33,424 bases of DNA from an uncultured Acidimicrobiales bacterium (GCA_937922045.1 CAKZXA010000087.1:1-33424); one strand, 5' to 3'; shown: positions 24,997 to 32,848, counted from the stretch's first letter. Numbers and translations are program-made. The notes: generated from the sequence alone by a model not told the origin.

Positions 24997-26397
24997 ATGC
25001 CGAAGGACTATTCCCTCGTCGGTGAAAACGCCGTACGGGCCGTTGACGAAGGCCTGGCCGATGGGGCCTGGTTCATGCCGCCGATCGACCCGGACCGACT
25101 GACAGCGCTCCAGCGTCGGTCCAACGGTCGAGCACTGGCCGAGTTGTTGCTCTGGCTCGGCGCTGTGGTCGGCTTGGCGATCTTGGCGGTAGGTCTATGG
25201 CCGTCGCTGTGGTCGGTTCCCGTGTTGGTCCTCTACGCCGGACTGTACGGAGGCGCAGCCGACGCCCGCTGGCATGAGATGGGCCACAATACGGCCTTTC
25301 GAACGCCCTGGTTGAACGACGCGGTCTACTACCTCTCGTCGTTCATGATGTGGCGCGAGCCGACCCTTTGGCGATGGTCGCACGACCGCCACCACACCGA
25401 CACGATCGTTGCCGGTCGGGATCTTGAGATCGCCTTCAAGCGGCCGACGACACGATCCGATCTGCTCAAGACCTTCGCCGGGTTCGGCGGTTTCGCTCTC
25501 CTCAAACGGATCTGGCTTCATGCCGGCGGCGGCCGCGACCCTGAAGCGGCCGAGTTCATCCCCGAACAGGAATGGGCCAAGGTGCGGCGCGAGGCTCAGC
25601 TCTTCGTCATGATCCTCGTACTGGTGTGTGCACTCTGTCTAGCCGTGAGATCGGCCTTGCCGCTGCTGCTCGTCGGGTTACCGTCGGTCTACGGGCTTTG
25701 GATGGGCGTCTTTTTCGGCGTAACCCAACACGCCGGTCTGCAGGAAAACGTGCTCGACCATCGGCTGAACACGCGCACGATCTACATGAATCCAGTGTTT
25801 CGCTTCCTGTACCTCAACATGAACTACCACATTGAGCACCACATGTTTCCTACGGTGCCGTACTACAATCTGCCTGCTCTTCACGAGGAGATCAAGCACT
25901 ACCTGCCGACTCCGTTACCCAACACATTGGCCGCCTATCGGGAGTTGTTGGGGGCAATGGGCCAGCAGCGGGTTGATGAGTCATTCGAGCTCGATCGGCC
26001 GGTGCCGGCGGTGCCCGAGGCCGCCCGTCGTCAGATTTCGATCGCCGGAAATGGTCCGGTGGTAACAGTCGAGGGCGATCGGGTGCACATTTCGACGGTT
26101 GGGCTCGATGTCGGTCGGGCTCGGCGGGTCGATGTGGGGGATCGGAGCTTCGCCCTCTTTCGCTTGGGCCCGCAAGACTACGTGCTGACCGATGGCTTCT
26201 GCACCCATGGCCAGGCCCACCTGGCTGAAGGGGCCGTGATCGACTGCGCCGTGGTCGAGTGCCCGAAACACAACGGCCGTTTCGATATCCGTTCAGGCGA
26301 CCCGCTGCGCCGTCCGGTCAACGTACCGTTGGCCATTCATAGCGTTGAGGTGGCCCGAGACCATCGCTCCGTGTCGTTTGCTCTTGCCCAGCGTTGA
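24997..26397 (+). CDS. fatty acid desaturase-Rieske ferredoxin fusion (MocD-MocE-like)
   Basis: A 466 aa fusion of a membrane di-iron oxygenase and its likely electron donor. The desaturase part has three His boxes: HEMGHN (93-98), HDRHH (129-133) and HIEHH (278-282), with membrane helices near 48-90 and 205-245. The C-terminal 110 residues form a Rieske 2Fe-2S domain with ligands Cys402, His404, Cys422 and His425 (CTH...CPKH, with HNGRFDIRSG after it), of the MocE type. In rhizopine catabolism MocD (desaturase-like oxygenase) and MocE (Rieske ferredoxin) are separate proteins; here they are one chain. The substrate could be a lipid or a methylated sugar; the sequence does not say. A TTG at 24991 is an alternative start. 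Confidence 0.88.
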   Translation: MPKDYSLVGENAVRAVDEGLADGAWFMPPIDPDRLTALQRRSNGRALAELLLWLGAVVGLAILAVGLWPSLWSVPVLVLYAGLYGGAADARWHEMGHNTAFRTPWLNDAVYYLSSFMMWREPTLWRWSHDRHHTDTIVAGRDLEIAFKRPTTRSDLLKTFAGFGGFALLKRIWLHAGGGRDPEAAEFIPEQEWAKVRREAQLFVMILVLVCALCLAVRSALPLLLVGLPSVYGLWMGVFFGVTQHAGLQENVLDHRLNTRTIYMNPVFRFLYLNMNYHIEHHMFPTVPYYNLPALHEEIKHYLPTPLPNTLAAYRELLGAMGQQRVDESFELDRPVPAVPEAARRQISIAGNGPVVTVEGDRVHISTVGLDVGRARRVDVGDRSFALFRLGPQDYVLTDGFCTHGQAHLAEGAVIDCAVVECPKHNGRFDIRSGDPLRRPVNVPLAIHSVEVARDHRSVSFALAQR

Positions 26398-26459
26398 CAG
26401 CGTTGGCCGAGCCTGGCAAATTCACTGCCGGGCCACCGTCGGCGTGCCATCCTAGGCTG

Positions 26460-27458
26460 ATGACACGCCAAGGCCGATCTCATCCTGCGGTACGTCGCCT
26501 CGTCGCCGCCGATGAGGATGTTGAGGTCGCGCTAGATGTGCTGACCCGGCGCTTGTCCGGAAGCGATCTGACTTCTCTGCTGCTGGACGTGATGAAGGAC
26601 CGAGCCGATGAGCTCAGCGCCTCTGATGTGCTTCGCCAATACTGCAGCGACCGCTTTGTCCAACCGTCGTCGGCTGATGCTGTGGCGCTGGCGCGCTTGT
26701 CGGCGGAGATGCTGTCGGCAGCAGTATCGGTCTTCGACGCGGTGGAGCTGCCACCGGTGGTGCCGCTGGGCACGCATTCGGCGATTGCTGGTGTCGATCT
26801 CAATCGTGTGATCACCACGACGAGACGCACCGAAGTTCAGGCAGACCCTACCAACGCCCTGGCCTTGGAGGCCGCGGTTCGCCGACGGGCGATGCTTGCT
26901 GAGAGTCCGAGATCATCGGAGATGGTTCGGTTGAGCGCGATCGAGCGTGTGGTCCGGGCACAGCGATTCGATGGCCCCCGCTCCTTTGCCCACTTTTCGC
27001 TGTTGGGGCTGGTGATCGCTGGTCGAGATGTTGGCAGTCACCGTTTCGAGATCGACTCGTTGATCGAGCTTGTCACCACACTCGCCGATCTGGTCCGCCA
27101 GGCTTGTGGGGCCCAGGCCCATATCGAACTGAGCGATCTCAGTGGCCACCTGAGGGATGGAGGCACGGCTGGACCTACGAGTGGCCTCGCCGCCGCTTCC
27201 AACGAGATTCTGGCAGCCCTGGAAGCGAGTGCAACTGTGGCGAGTTGCCAGATGGACCTGGGGAGAAAGCAGGGAAAGGGCTATTACTCGAATCTGTGCT
27301 TCAAAATCTGGGTAGACCACGACGGTGAACGGGTCGAGGTTGGCGATGGCGGTGTGGTTCCATGGACGGTTCGTCTCCTGCAGAACCAAAAGGAACGCCT
27401 GACGATTGGTGCCATCTCGTTGGAGCGACTGCTTCTCGTCGGCCATGGCGCCCAATGA
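26460..27458 (+). CDS. conserved protein of unknown function
   Basis: A protein of 332 aa from the ATG at 26460; the frame is open back to a TTG at 26394 that overlaps the desaturase stop. I do not recognise the family. It has no signal peptide or membrane span and looks like a folded cytoplasmic protein: VALDVLTRRLSGSDLTSLLLDVM near the start, PLGTHSAIAGVDLNRVITTT and then EVQADPTNALALEAAVRRR in the middle (a well-ordered, enzyme-like stretch), FEIDSLIELVTTLADLV, and a C-terminal SNLCFKIWVDHDGERVEVGDGG beta region. Its stop overlaps the next start in ATGA (27455-27458), so it is translationally coupled to the ComB-like remnant. Confidence 0.7.
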   Translation: MTRQGRSHPAVRRLVAADEDVEVALDVLTRRLSGSDLTSLLLDVMKDRADELSASDVLRQYCSDRFVQPSSADAVALARLSAEMLSAAVSVFDAVELPPVVPLGTHSAIAGVDLNRVITTTRRTEVQADPTNALALEAAVRRRAMLAESPRSSEMVRLSAIERVVRAQRFDGPRSFAHFSLLGLVIAGRDVGSHRFEIDSLIELVTTLADLVRQACGAQAHIELSDLSGHLRDGGTAGPTSGLAAASNEILAALEASATVASCQMDLGRKQGKGYYSNLCFKIWVDHDGERVEVGDGGVVPWTVRLLQNQKERLTIGAISLERLLLVGHGAQ

Positions 27459-27682
27459 AGGTTCGGCTCGTCGAACTCGACGCGTTGAATGACGACACCA
27501 ACAACAGCGAAGGGGTCGCCATCGTTGTCGACGTCATCCGGGCCTTCAGCACCCAGGCTGCCGCCTTCGCCGCCGGGGCGGCAGAGATCGTCTGTGTCGA
27601 GACGCTCGACGATGCTTTCAACCTCAAATCGGCCTGGCCCGATGCCATCTTGATGGGGGAGGAGCGAGGTGAGCCGCCGGGG
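27455..27682 (+). pseudogene. 2-phosphosulfolactate phosphatase (ComB) family, 5' remnant
   Basis: The ATG at 27455 overlaps the upstream stop as ATGA. The first 76 residues match the N-terminal part of ComB-family phosphatases: VAIVVDVIRAFSTQAAAFAAGA, then VCVETLDDAFNLKSAWPDAILMGEERGEPPG. A complete member is about 230 aa. After GEPPG the expected GFDxGNSP and all later motifs are missing in every frame, while the open frame simply runs on to 28093, across a large hairpin and into the sigma factor gene. So the gene seems to have lost its 3' two thirds. Known ComB makes sulfolactate in coenzyme M synthesis; bacterial homologues have unclear roles. Another family member lies at the right window edge. 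Confidence 0.6.
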
Positions 27683-27734
27683 CGGGTCGTTCACTCGTCG
27701 TGCTGTATCCAGGTTGACTCGGTCGGCCCTAACC

Positions 27735-27787
27735 CTGAAGTCGGCGCGCTGGGGTGTCATAGCGACACCGGATCGCGCCGACTTCAG
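27735..27787 (+). repeat. long nested inverted repeat, terminator-like
   Basis: A perfect 14-bp inverted repeat, CTGAAGTCGGCGCG (27735-27748) with its complement at 27774-27787, encloses a second 6-bp stem GGTGTC/GACACC (27753-27758 with 27764-27769) and a 5-nt loop. A T-rich stretch (TTTGTTGTTAACGTTTT, 27802-27818) follows 14 nt later. It sits between the truncated ComB-like gene and the sigma factor. It may be a terminator or a scar of the event that truncated ComB. Confidence 0.6.
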
Positions 27788-27843
27788 CAGAGCCCGAAGA
27801 GTTTGTTGTTAACGTTTTGCCATGCCAGCCCCCGTAGCTTCCG

Positions 27844-28308
27844 ATGGATGATCCGATCGAGGCTGCCTATCGAGCAGAGCATGCTCGTTTGTGGCGTGCC
27901 CTCGTCGGCTACTGCCGGGATCAAGATCTCGCCACCGAGGCAGAGGCTGAGGCCTGGAGCCAAGCCATCGCTCGAGGATCAGCGATTGCCAACCCGGCGG
28001 CCTGGGTGTGGACGGCGGCCTTCAAGATCGCGTCAGGCATGTTGGTCGACAAGGGCCGCCGCCGGGTATCGCCCTCGAGTGCTGAGCCGCTAGCCGAAGA
28101 ATCGCCTGCTCTCGTCGAACTGCTCGATCTGCTTGGCGAGCTTTCCGACCAGCAGCGAGCCTGTGTTGTGCTGTGCCACGTTGGCGGTCTAAAGCCGGCT
28201 GACGTTGCGGCGGTACTCGGAACCAGTTCCGGTTCGGTTCGGGTTCAACTTCACCGTGCCCACCGCCAACTCAAACCAGCTTTCATGGCTCTCCGGGAGG
28301 ATCGATGA
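27844..28308 (+). CDS. ECF-type sigma-70 family factor
   Basis: A 154 aa sigma factor with region 2 (AYRAEHARLWRALVGYCRDQDLATEAEAEAWSQAI) and region 4 with a helix-turn-helix (LSDQQRACVVLCHVGGLKPADVAAVLGTSSGSVRVQLHRAHRQL). It would direct RNA polymerase to a small regulon, probably including its own operon. The region 2 core is somewhat diverged (the usual DxxQETF is DLATEAEAEAW here). The ATG at 27844 starts the gene; its stop overlaps the next start in ATGA (28305-28308), so the downstream membrane protein is translated with it in fixed ratio, the usual arrangement for sigma and anti-sigma. Confidence 0.88.
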   Translation: MDDPIEAAYRAEHARLWRALVGYCRDQDLATEAEAEAWSQAIARGSAIANPAAWVWTAAFKIASGMLVDKGRRRVSPSSAEPLAEESPALVELLDLLGELSDQQRACVVLCHVGGLKPADVAAVLGTSSGSVRVQLHRAHRQLKPAFMALREDR

Positions 28309-29987
28309 GCGACGATAACCGTCAGGACGAGGCTCCGGTTGTGCATGAGCTGTTCGAGCGGCTTCTGGCCCCTCTCAACGAGCTTGATCCGCCAGACACG
28401 TGGGCCCGCACGGGCACACCGACGTTTCTCGCTACGACACTTCTCGATACGGCAGGTGCAGCAGGTCGAGGAGCAGAGGAAGATCGTGACCGAGCGTCAG
28501 CCGTCGATGGTGGGCAGGACACCGATCGGCGAAGCGTGCGACGGCGGCCGCGCTGGGCACTGGTTGCGGCTGCCGCGGCCGTCGCCATCGGACTTGTCGG
28601 AGGCTGGCGACTCGTCGAGCGCTTCGTCAACACCTCCGATCCGTATAGTGCTGTCGACGTAGCCAGCGCGCTCGACATGACGGAACCTTCCGATCCGGAG
28701 AAGGCCGGGGAATCCCCCGGCCCTGGGAAGGTGCAAGCGTCGCAGGCTCGGTTCTTCGCGATTGAGTTGGAGGACGGGTCTCGGCTGGGCTTGCGGCTTC
28801 CATCCATCGTTGGCCAAGAGCTCACGGTTGCGCCCCAGTCGAACGGGGGCGAGTTGCTGGCCGAGTTCTACGACGGAGAGGTTTTGTCGGGCGCCATCTT
28901 CCTTCGAGGACACTGCGAGATCTATGAACGGGTGCAACCCGAACAAGCCGCGACTACCCGTCGTGGATTGGTCGTTGAGCACCTGCCTTACCCAGCGAGC
29001 GATGCGTTTACGTTCTGCCGAAACCAGCAGCAGTTGACGCTGTCGATCAAAGGCGACGATGCCCTGGCCGACCACCTCGACGAGTTCGACATCTTGCCCC
29101 TGGTTTGCGGTGATCGCCTCCGCATCGACGATCGGTGGACCGCGCCTTGCCAGCCCGACTTGTTCGGACCGGTGACGGTCGCCGACAGCTCGGGCCGCGA
29201 GCTTGTGGTTTCACTGGCGGGATGGGACGGGGGCGTCGTCACCGCTCTCGATGCAGCGACCTTAGCCCACGTGTGGACGGCCGAGCTTGCCGACGACGCT
29301 CGACTGAGCGCAGTGTTCGATGACCGGCTAGTTGTGATCGGCCGCACCGAGATGGCGGCGCTCAAACTCGACGATGGGGCAGAGCTTTGGCATCATCAGA
29401 TGGATGCCGACCTGACCTTGCTGACAGCGGCTGGTTCCGGTGCCGGCTCGGTTCTGTACACCTTGGGAAACTTCCAGGGTGAGGGTTGGGGCGTTGATCG
29501 TGATGAGCGGGCTCCGCTTCTCTATGCTCACGACGTGGGCACTGGGCGGGAGCTGTGGCGGGCCGAGGGCGATCAAGGCCTCGACTGGATGGGTGATGAG
29601 CTGGTCGTTAGCGGCGATCTGGTGATCGTCATAGACCGTCACTCTGGCGGAGAACTTCGGGACAACGCCATCTGGGTCTTTGACCGCGACACCGGTGATC
29701 AGATCGCCCGCCACAGCATCGGCCCCAGCGGAACTGTTGGGGTGACCAACGGCGGCATCCTTGTGACCGACCAAGGTATCTTCGTCTCAGGGCTCAACGA
29801 GACGGTGACCCGGCTCGACGCCACCACCGGCGACCTCCTGTGGCAGACCGAATTGTTCGGCTACTCCTACATCGAAAGCGTTGACGGCGACACCGTTAAC
29901 CTCCACCACGATGAGTCCGACGTCGATGGCCTGCCCGACCTGTGGACCAGCACAAGCCTCGATCTTGAGACCGGGGATCGGCGCTAG
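28305..29987 (+). CDS. membrane-anchored PQQ-type beta-propeller protein, putative anti-sigma factor
   Basis: A 560 aa protein. The N-terminal 80 residues are cytoplasmic (MSDDNRQDEAPVVHELFERLL) and would be the sigma-binding part; no zinc-binding HxxxCxxC is seen. One membrane span covers about 84-100 (WALVAAAAAVAIGLVGGW). The outside part includes a separate domain (about 145-290, with several Cys) and then PQQ-like repeats: GGVVTALDAATLAHVWTAEL, MAALKLDDGAELWHHQM, LYAHDVGTGRELWRAEG, IWVFDRDTGDQIARHSI, VTRLDATTGDLLWQTEL. The ATGA overlap with the sigma gene supports an anti-sigma role; this is inference from context. The propeller may sense a ligand or wall state. Confidence 0.75.
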   Translation: MSDDNRQDEAPVVHELFERLLAPLNELDPPDTWARTGTPTFLATTLLDTAGAAGRGAEEDRDRASAVDGGQDTDRRSVRRRPRWALVAAAAAVAIGLVGGWRLVERFVNTSDPYSAVDVASALDMTEPSDPEKAGESPGPGKVQASQARFFAIELEDGSRLGLRLPSIVGQELTVAPQSNGGELLAEFYDGEVLSGAIFLRGHCEIYERVQPEQAATTRRGLVVEHLPYPASDAFTFCRNQQQLTLSIKGDDALADHLDEFDILPLVCGDRLRIDDRWTAPCQPDLFGPVTVADSSGRELVVSLAGWDGGVVTALDAATLAHVWTAELADDARLSAVFDDRLVVIGRTEMAALKLDDGAELWHHQMDADLTLLTAAGSGAGSVLYTLGNFQGEGWGVDRDERAPLLYAHDVGTGRELWRAEGDQGLDWMGDELVVSGDLVIVIDRHSGGELRDNAIWVFDRDTGDQIARHSIGPSGTVGVTNGGILVTDQGIFVSGLNETVTRLDATTGDLLWQTELFGYSYIESVDGDTVNLHHDESDVDGLPDLWTSTSLDLETGDRR

Positions 29988-30009
29988 ATCCAGCGTGGGT
30001 GTGGTCGTG

Positions 30010-30021
30010 TAGTTTTGTGAC
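30010..30021 (+). promoter_or_regulatory. -10 element for a leaderless transcript
   Basis: TAGTTT at 30010-30015 lies 6 nt before the ATG at 30022, with no Shine-Dalgarno. Confidence 0.45.
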
Positions 30022-30660
30022 ATGAGGCGATTGGCAACGGTGATGACGGCGCTTGGCCTGGTGCTGGCTTGCTCTTGCGGACTCGCGGACGACCAGGTCC
30101 AGCCGAGGCTCGATCGTCTGAGAGGGGCTGGTGCTGCCGCCGAGGAGCGCTGGCCTGAGGTGTTTGATTTCACCGTCCAGCCATCGACGATGGATCCGCA
30201 GGAAGCCGAAGCAGCGGCCGAGCGCTACGCCTTTGACCCACCTCTTGACGGTACGGGCCGGCATCTCGGCACGGTGCGGGCACCCCAAGGCGATACCCAG
30301 CTCTACCGCATCGCCGTGATCGATCCAACCGACGAGGGGCGTTGGGAATGCGTGATCGAGGTGACCGATGAGGAGCTGCCAGGTTCGGTTTGTAGGAGCG
30401 CCGAAGAAGTCGAAGCAGGCAGCGCAGTAACGAATCCGATGGGCAGCGTTGGCGTGGTCTGGGCTTGGGGCCTGCTCGTCGTTGGCGACGAGGTGGACTC
30501 GCTCGTCGGTGTGACCGCCGACGGCCAGCGCTACACGATGACGCCGATCGAAAACGTTGCCTTCGTCCAGTGGCGTGCCGACCGGGGCGATATGCGGGTC
30601 GCCGCCCTCGATGCTGAAGGGTTTGAGCTAGGTTCGGTCCAGCTGGACTCGACCATGTGA
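30022..30660 (+). CDS. small lipoprotein of unknown function
   Basis: A 212 aa exported protein. The N-terminus MRRLATVMTALGLVLACSCG is a lipoprotein signal (lipobox VLAC, Cys17). The mature part is acidic, with an early helical region and later beta strands (LYRIAVIDPTDEGRWECVIEVTDEELPGSVC; VGVTADGQRYTMTPIENVAFVQWR). I recognise no domain. It follows the sigma/propeller pair on the same strand but seems to have its own leaderless promoter. A role in the same envelope signalling unit is possible. Confidence 0.65.
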   Translation: MRRLATVMTALGLVLACSCGLADDQVQPRLDRLRGAGAAAEERWPEVFDFTVQPSTMDPQEAEAAAERYAFDPPLDGTGRHLGTVRAPQGDTQLYRIAVIDPTDEGRWECVIEVTDEELPGSVCRSAEEVEAGSAVTNPMGSVGVVWAWGLLVVGDEVDSLVGVTADGQRYTMTPIENVAFVQWRADRGDMRVAALDAEGFELGSVQLDSTM

Positions 30661-30697
30661 CGCTCTGAGGTGGCTGGGTCAGGTCGTCGGTAGGTAG

Positions 30698-30745
30698 GTT
30701 CTGCTGTTCCCACGCCCCGAAATCGACGCGTGGGAACAGCAGAAC
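30698..30745. terminator. perfect 18-bp inverted repeat between convergent genes
   Basis: Arms 30698-30715 and 30728-30745 are perfect complements with a 12-nt loop. It lies between the lipoprotein (+) and the SDR gene (-), the place for a bidirectional terminator. There is no T-run on either side. Confidence 0.6.
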
Positions 30746-30770
30746 GAGTGAACGCTGCGTGCTGCTGGTA

Positions 30771-31553
30771 CTACGACTTCGGTGGCATCCGGATGCCACC
30801 GTCGAGGCGGATCACTTCACCGTTCATGTAGGGATTCGTGATGCACTCCATCACGCCGAAGGCCAGCTCTTCGGCCGAGCCGAGACGCTTGGGGAAGAGC
30901 ACGCTCTTGCCCAGGGCGGCCTTGAACGCATCCGAAGCCTCGCCTTCACCATAGATGGGAGTGTCGATCAGGCCGGGAGCGATCGTGTTGACCCGGATCC
31001 CGATGGCCGACAAATCACGGGCGATCGGCAGGGTCATGCCCACCACGCCACCCTTGGACGCTGAATATGCAGCCTGACCGATCTGACCGTCGAAGGCAGC
31101 AGCTGATGCCATGTTGACGATGGCGCCTCGTTGGCCATCATCGTCCATTGGCTCGGTCTTGGCCATGGCCGCAGCGGCCTGACTCAACATATTGAACGAA
31201 CCGATCAGGTTGACCTTGATCACAAACTCGAACTTGTCGAGTGGGAAAGCATTGTTTTCCCGATCCACGGTTCGTCCCGCATAGCCCAGCCCGGCCGAGT
31301 TGACCAACGCCCGGAGCGGACCCATGTCGGACGCTCCGGTCACTGCGTCCTGAGCATCCTCGACCGAGGAAACGTCGCAGCGAACGAACAGGCCGCCGAT
31401 CTCCTTGGCCACCGCCTTGCCCTTTTCCTCGTTGAGATCGGCGATGACGACACGAGAGCCGGCGGCAGCCAGCTGGCGAGCACAACCCTCACCAATGCCA
31501 GAAGCACCTCCGGTGACGATCGACGAACTTCCTTCAAGATTTACGCGCGGCAT
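30771..31553 (-). CDS. SDR family oxidoreductase (3-hydroxyacyl-CoA dehydrogenase type)
   Basis: A 260 aa short-chain dehydrogenase. It shows TGGASGIG (14-21) for NAD binding, LVNSAGLG, the catalytic Ser in NMASAAAF and YSASK with Tyr and Lys, and the C-terminal NGEVIRLDGGIRMPPKS. Its insertion of FPLDKFEFVIKVNLIGSFN and the overall pattern resemble type II 3-hydroxyacyl-CoA dehydrogenase (HSD17B10-like), which oxidises 3-hydroxyacyl-CoA in beta-oxidation. It lies 58 nt downstream of the thiolase gene on the same strand, which carries out the next step, so together they form a plausible beta-oxidation pair. Confidence 0.88.
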   Translation of the reverse strand: MPRVNLEGSSSIVTGGASGIGEGCARQLAAAGSRVVIADLNEEKGKAVAKEIGGLFVRCDVSSVEDAQDAVTGASDMGPLRALVNSAGLGYAGRTVDRENNAFPLDKFEFVIKVNLIGSFNMLSQAAAAMAKTEPMDDDGQRGAIVNMASAAAFDGQIGQAAYSASKGGVVGMTLPIARDLSAIGIRVNTIAPGLIDTPIYGEGEASDAFKAALGKSVLFPKRLGSAEELAFGVMECITNPYMNGEVIRLDGGIRMPPKS

Positions 31554-31611
31554 TCTCTAGGTCCTCTCGTTCAAACTTGTGTGTGGTAGCAGGGCTGGAA
31601 GAACAGGAGAC

Positions 31612-32784
31612 TCAGTCGAGTCGCTCGATGATGGTGGCGTTGGCTAGGCCACCGCCCTCGCACATGGTTTGCAGGCCGTATCGGCCTCCGGTGCGCTCCA
31701 GTTCATTGAGCAGGGTAGCCATCAACTTGGTGCCCGAGCAGCCAAGAGGATGCCCCAGCGCAATGGCGCCGCCGTTGACGTTGGTCTTCGAAAGGTCGGT
31801 GTCGTGGGACTGCTGCCAGGCCAGAACAACCGAAGCGAAGGCTTCATTGACCTCGAAGAGGTCGATGTCATCGAGGCTCAAACCCGACCGCGCAATGACC
31901 TTCTCGGTGGCAGGGATCGGGCCCTTCAGCATGGTGACCGGATCGGCGCCAACAACGGCGAAGGTGTGGAACCGTGCCCGTGGCTTTAGCCCGAGCTCTT
32001 CAGCCTTCTCGGCCGACATGATCAGCATGGCCGAGGCGCCATCGGAGATCTGGGAGGCGTTGCCGGCGGTGACCTTGCCGTCTTCCTTGAAGGCGGGCTT
32101 GAGGTTGCCCAGGGTCTCGACCGTTGATCCTTCACGGATGCCCTCGTCCTTGGTCATCATCATGGTCTCGCCGTCGACATCGACCGGCACGGGAATGATC
32201 TCGTTCTCGAAACGACCCTCGGCCGTGGCTACCGCAGCACGACGCTGGCTCTCGGCGCCGAAGGCGTCGAGTTGTTCACGGCTGATACCGAACTCGTCGG
32301 CGATCATTTCGGCACCGACACCCTGTGGGGGCAGGCCGGACTCGGCGTAGCGCTCTTTCAGCAGGCTGTCGGGGAAGGGCCAGCCCATGTCGCCCTTCAC
32401 CACCGACGCACCCATCGGGGTGCGGGTCATAACCTCAACGCCAGCCGCTACGACGATGTCGTAGGCCCCTGCCATCACGCCTTGGGCTGCGAAGTGAACA
32501 GCCTGCTGGCTCGAACCGCACTGGCGGTCGACGGTGGTGGCTGGCACCGACTCGGGCCAGCCAGCGGCCAACACAGCGTTGCGTCCGATGTTGAGCGATT
32601 GCTCACCCACCTGCATCACGCAACCCATTACAACGTCATCGACCAATGCCGGATCGAGGTTGTTGCGCTCTTCCAGCGCCTTCAGTACATGGGCGGCGAG
32701 ATCGGCGGCGTGCCAATCCTTGAACATGCCGTTGCGCTTGCCGGCCGGTGTCCGAACGGCATCGACGATCACTGCGTCTCTCAT
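31612..32784 (-). CDS. thiolase (acetyl-CoA acyltransferase)
   Basis: A 390 aa thiolase with the full set of catalytic residues: Cys89 in TTVDRQCGSS (acyl-enzyme), His345 in GHPLGCSG and Cys375 in CEGGGLANA. It cleaves 3-ketoacyl-CoA to acetyl-CoA and a shorter acyl-CoA, or runs the reverse reaction. The N-terminus MRDAVIVDAVRTPAGKRNG is standard. GGAGA lies about 8 nt before the ATG at 32784. Divergent from a ComB-family gene; the shared 136-bp gap holds promoter-like sites. First gene of a two-gene unit with the SDR. Confidence 0.95.
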   Translation of the reverse strand: MRDAVIVDAVRTPAGKRNGMFKDWHAADLAAHVLKALEERNNLDPALVDDVVMGCVMQVGEQSLNIGRNAVLAAGWPESVPATTVDRQCGSSQQAVHFAAQGVMAGAYDIVVAAGVEVMTRTPMGASVVKGDMGWPFPDSLLKERYAESGLPPQGVGAEMIADEFGISREQLDAFGAESQRRAAVATAEGRFENEIIPVPVDVDGETMMMTKDEGIREGSTVETLGNLKPAFKEDGKVTAGNASQISDGASAMLIMSAEKAEELGLKPRARFHTFAVVGADPVTMLKGPIPATEKVIARSGLSLDDIDLFEVNEAFASVVLAWQQSHDTDLSKTNVNGGAIALGHPLGCSGTKLMATLLNELERTGGRYGLQTMCEGGGLANATIIERLD

Positions 32785-32807
32785 GTGGGGGTCTCCATAC
32801 CTTGAGT

Positions 32808-32835
32808 TCTAGCCGAGTTGGTCTAGCTGAGTTGC
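32808..32835. repeat. 14-bp tandem repeat in the thiolase 5' region
   Basis: TCTAGCCGAGTTGG (32808-32821) and TCTAGCTGAGTTGC (32822-32835) are adjacent and match at 12 of 14 positions. They lie 24-51 bp upstream of the thiolase start, probably in its untranslated leader or promoter. Confidence 0.5.
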
Positions 32836-32848
32836 GTGTCTCATCGAC

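Noticed and set aside
27811-27836. Possible ECF autoregulatory promoter (AAC ... CGTA) before the sigma gene at 27844.
   Set aside because: The spacing from AAC to CGTA is 19 nt, longer than the roughly 16 nt usual for ECF promoters, and the -35 is not otherwise a match.
27683-28093. The open frame that continues from the ComB-like segment to 28093.
   Set aside because: The residues after 27682 match no ComB motif, cross a hairpin and overlap the sigma gene in another frame, so they are probably not a real protein end.
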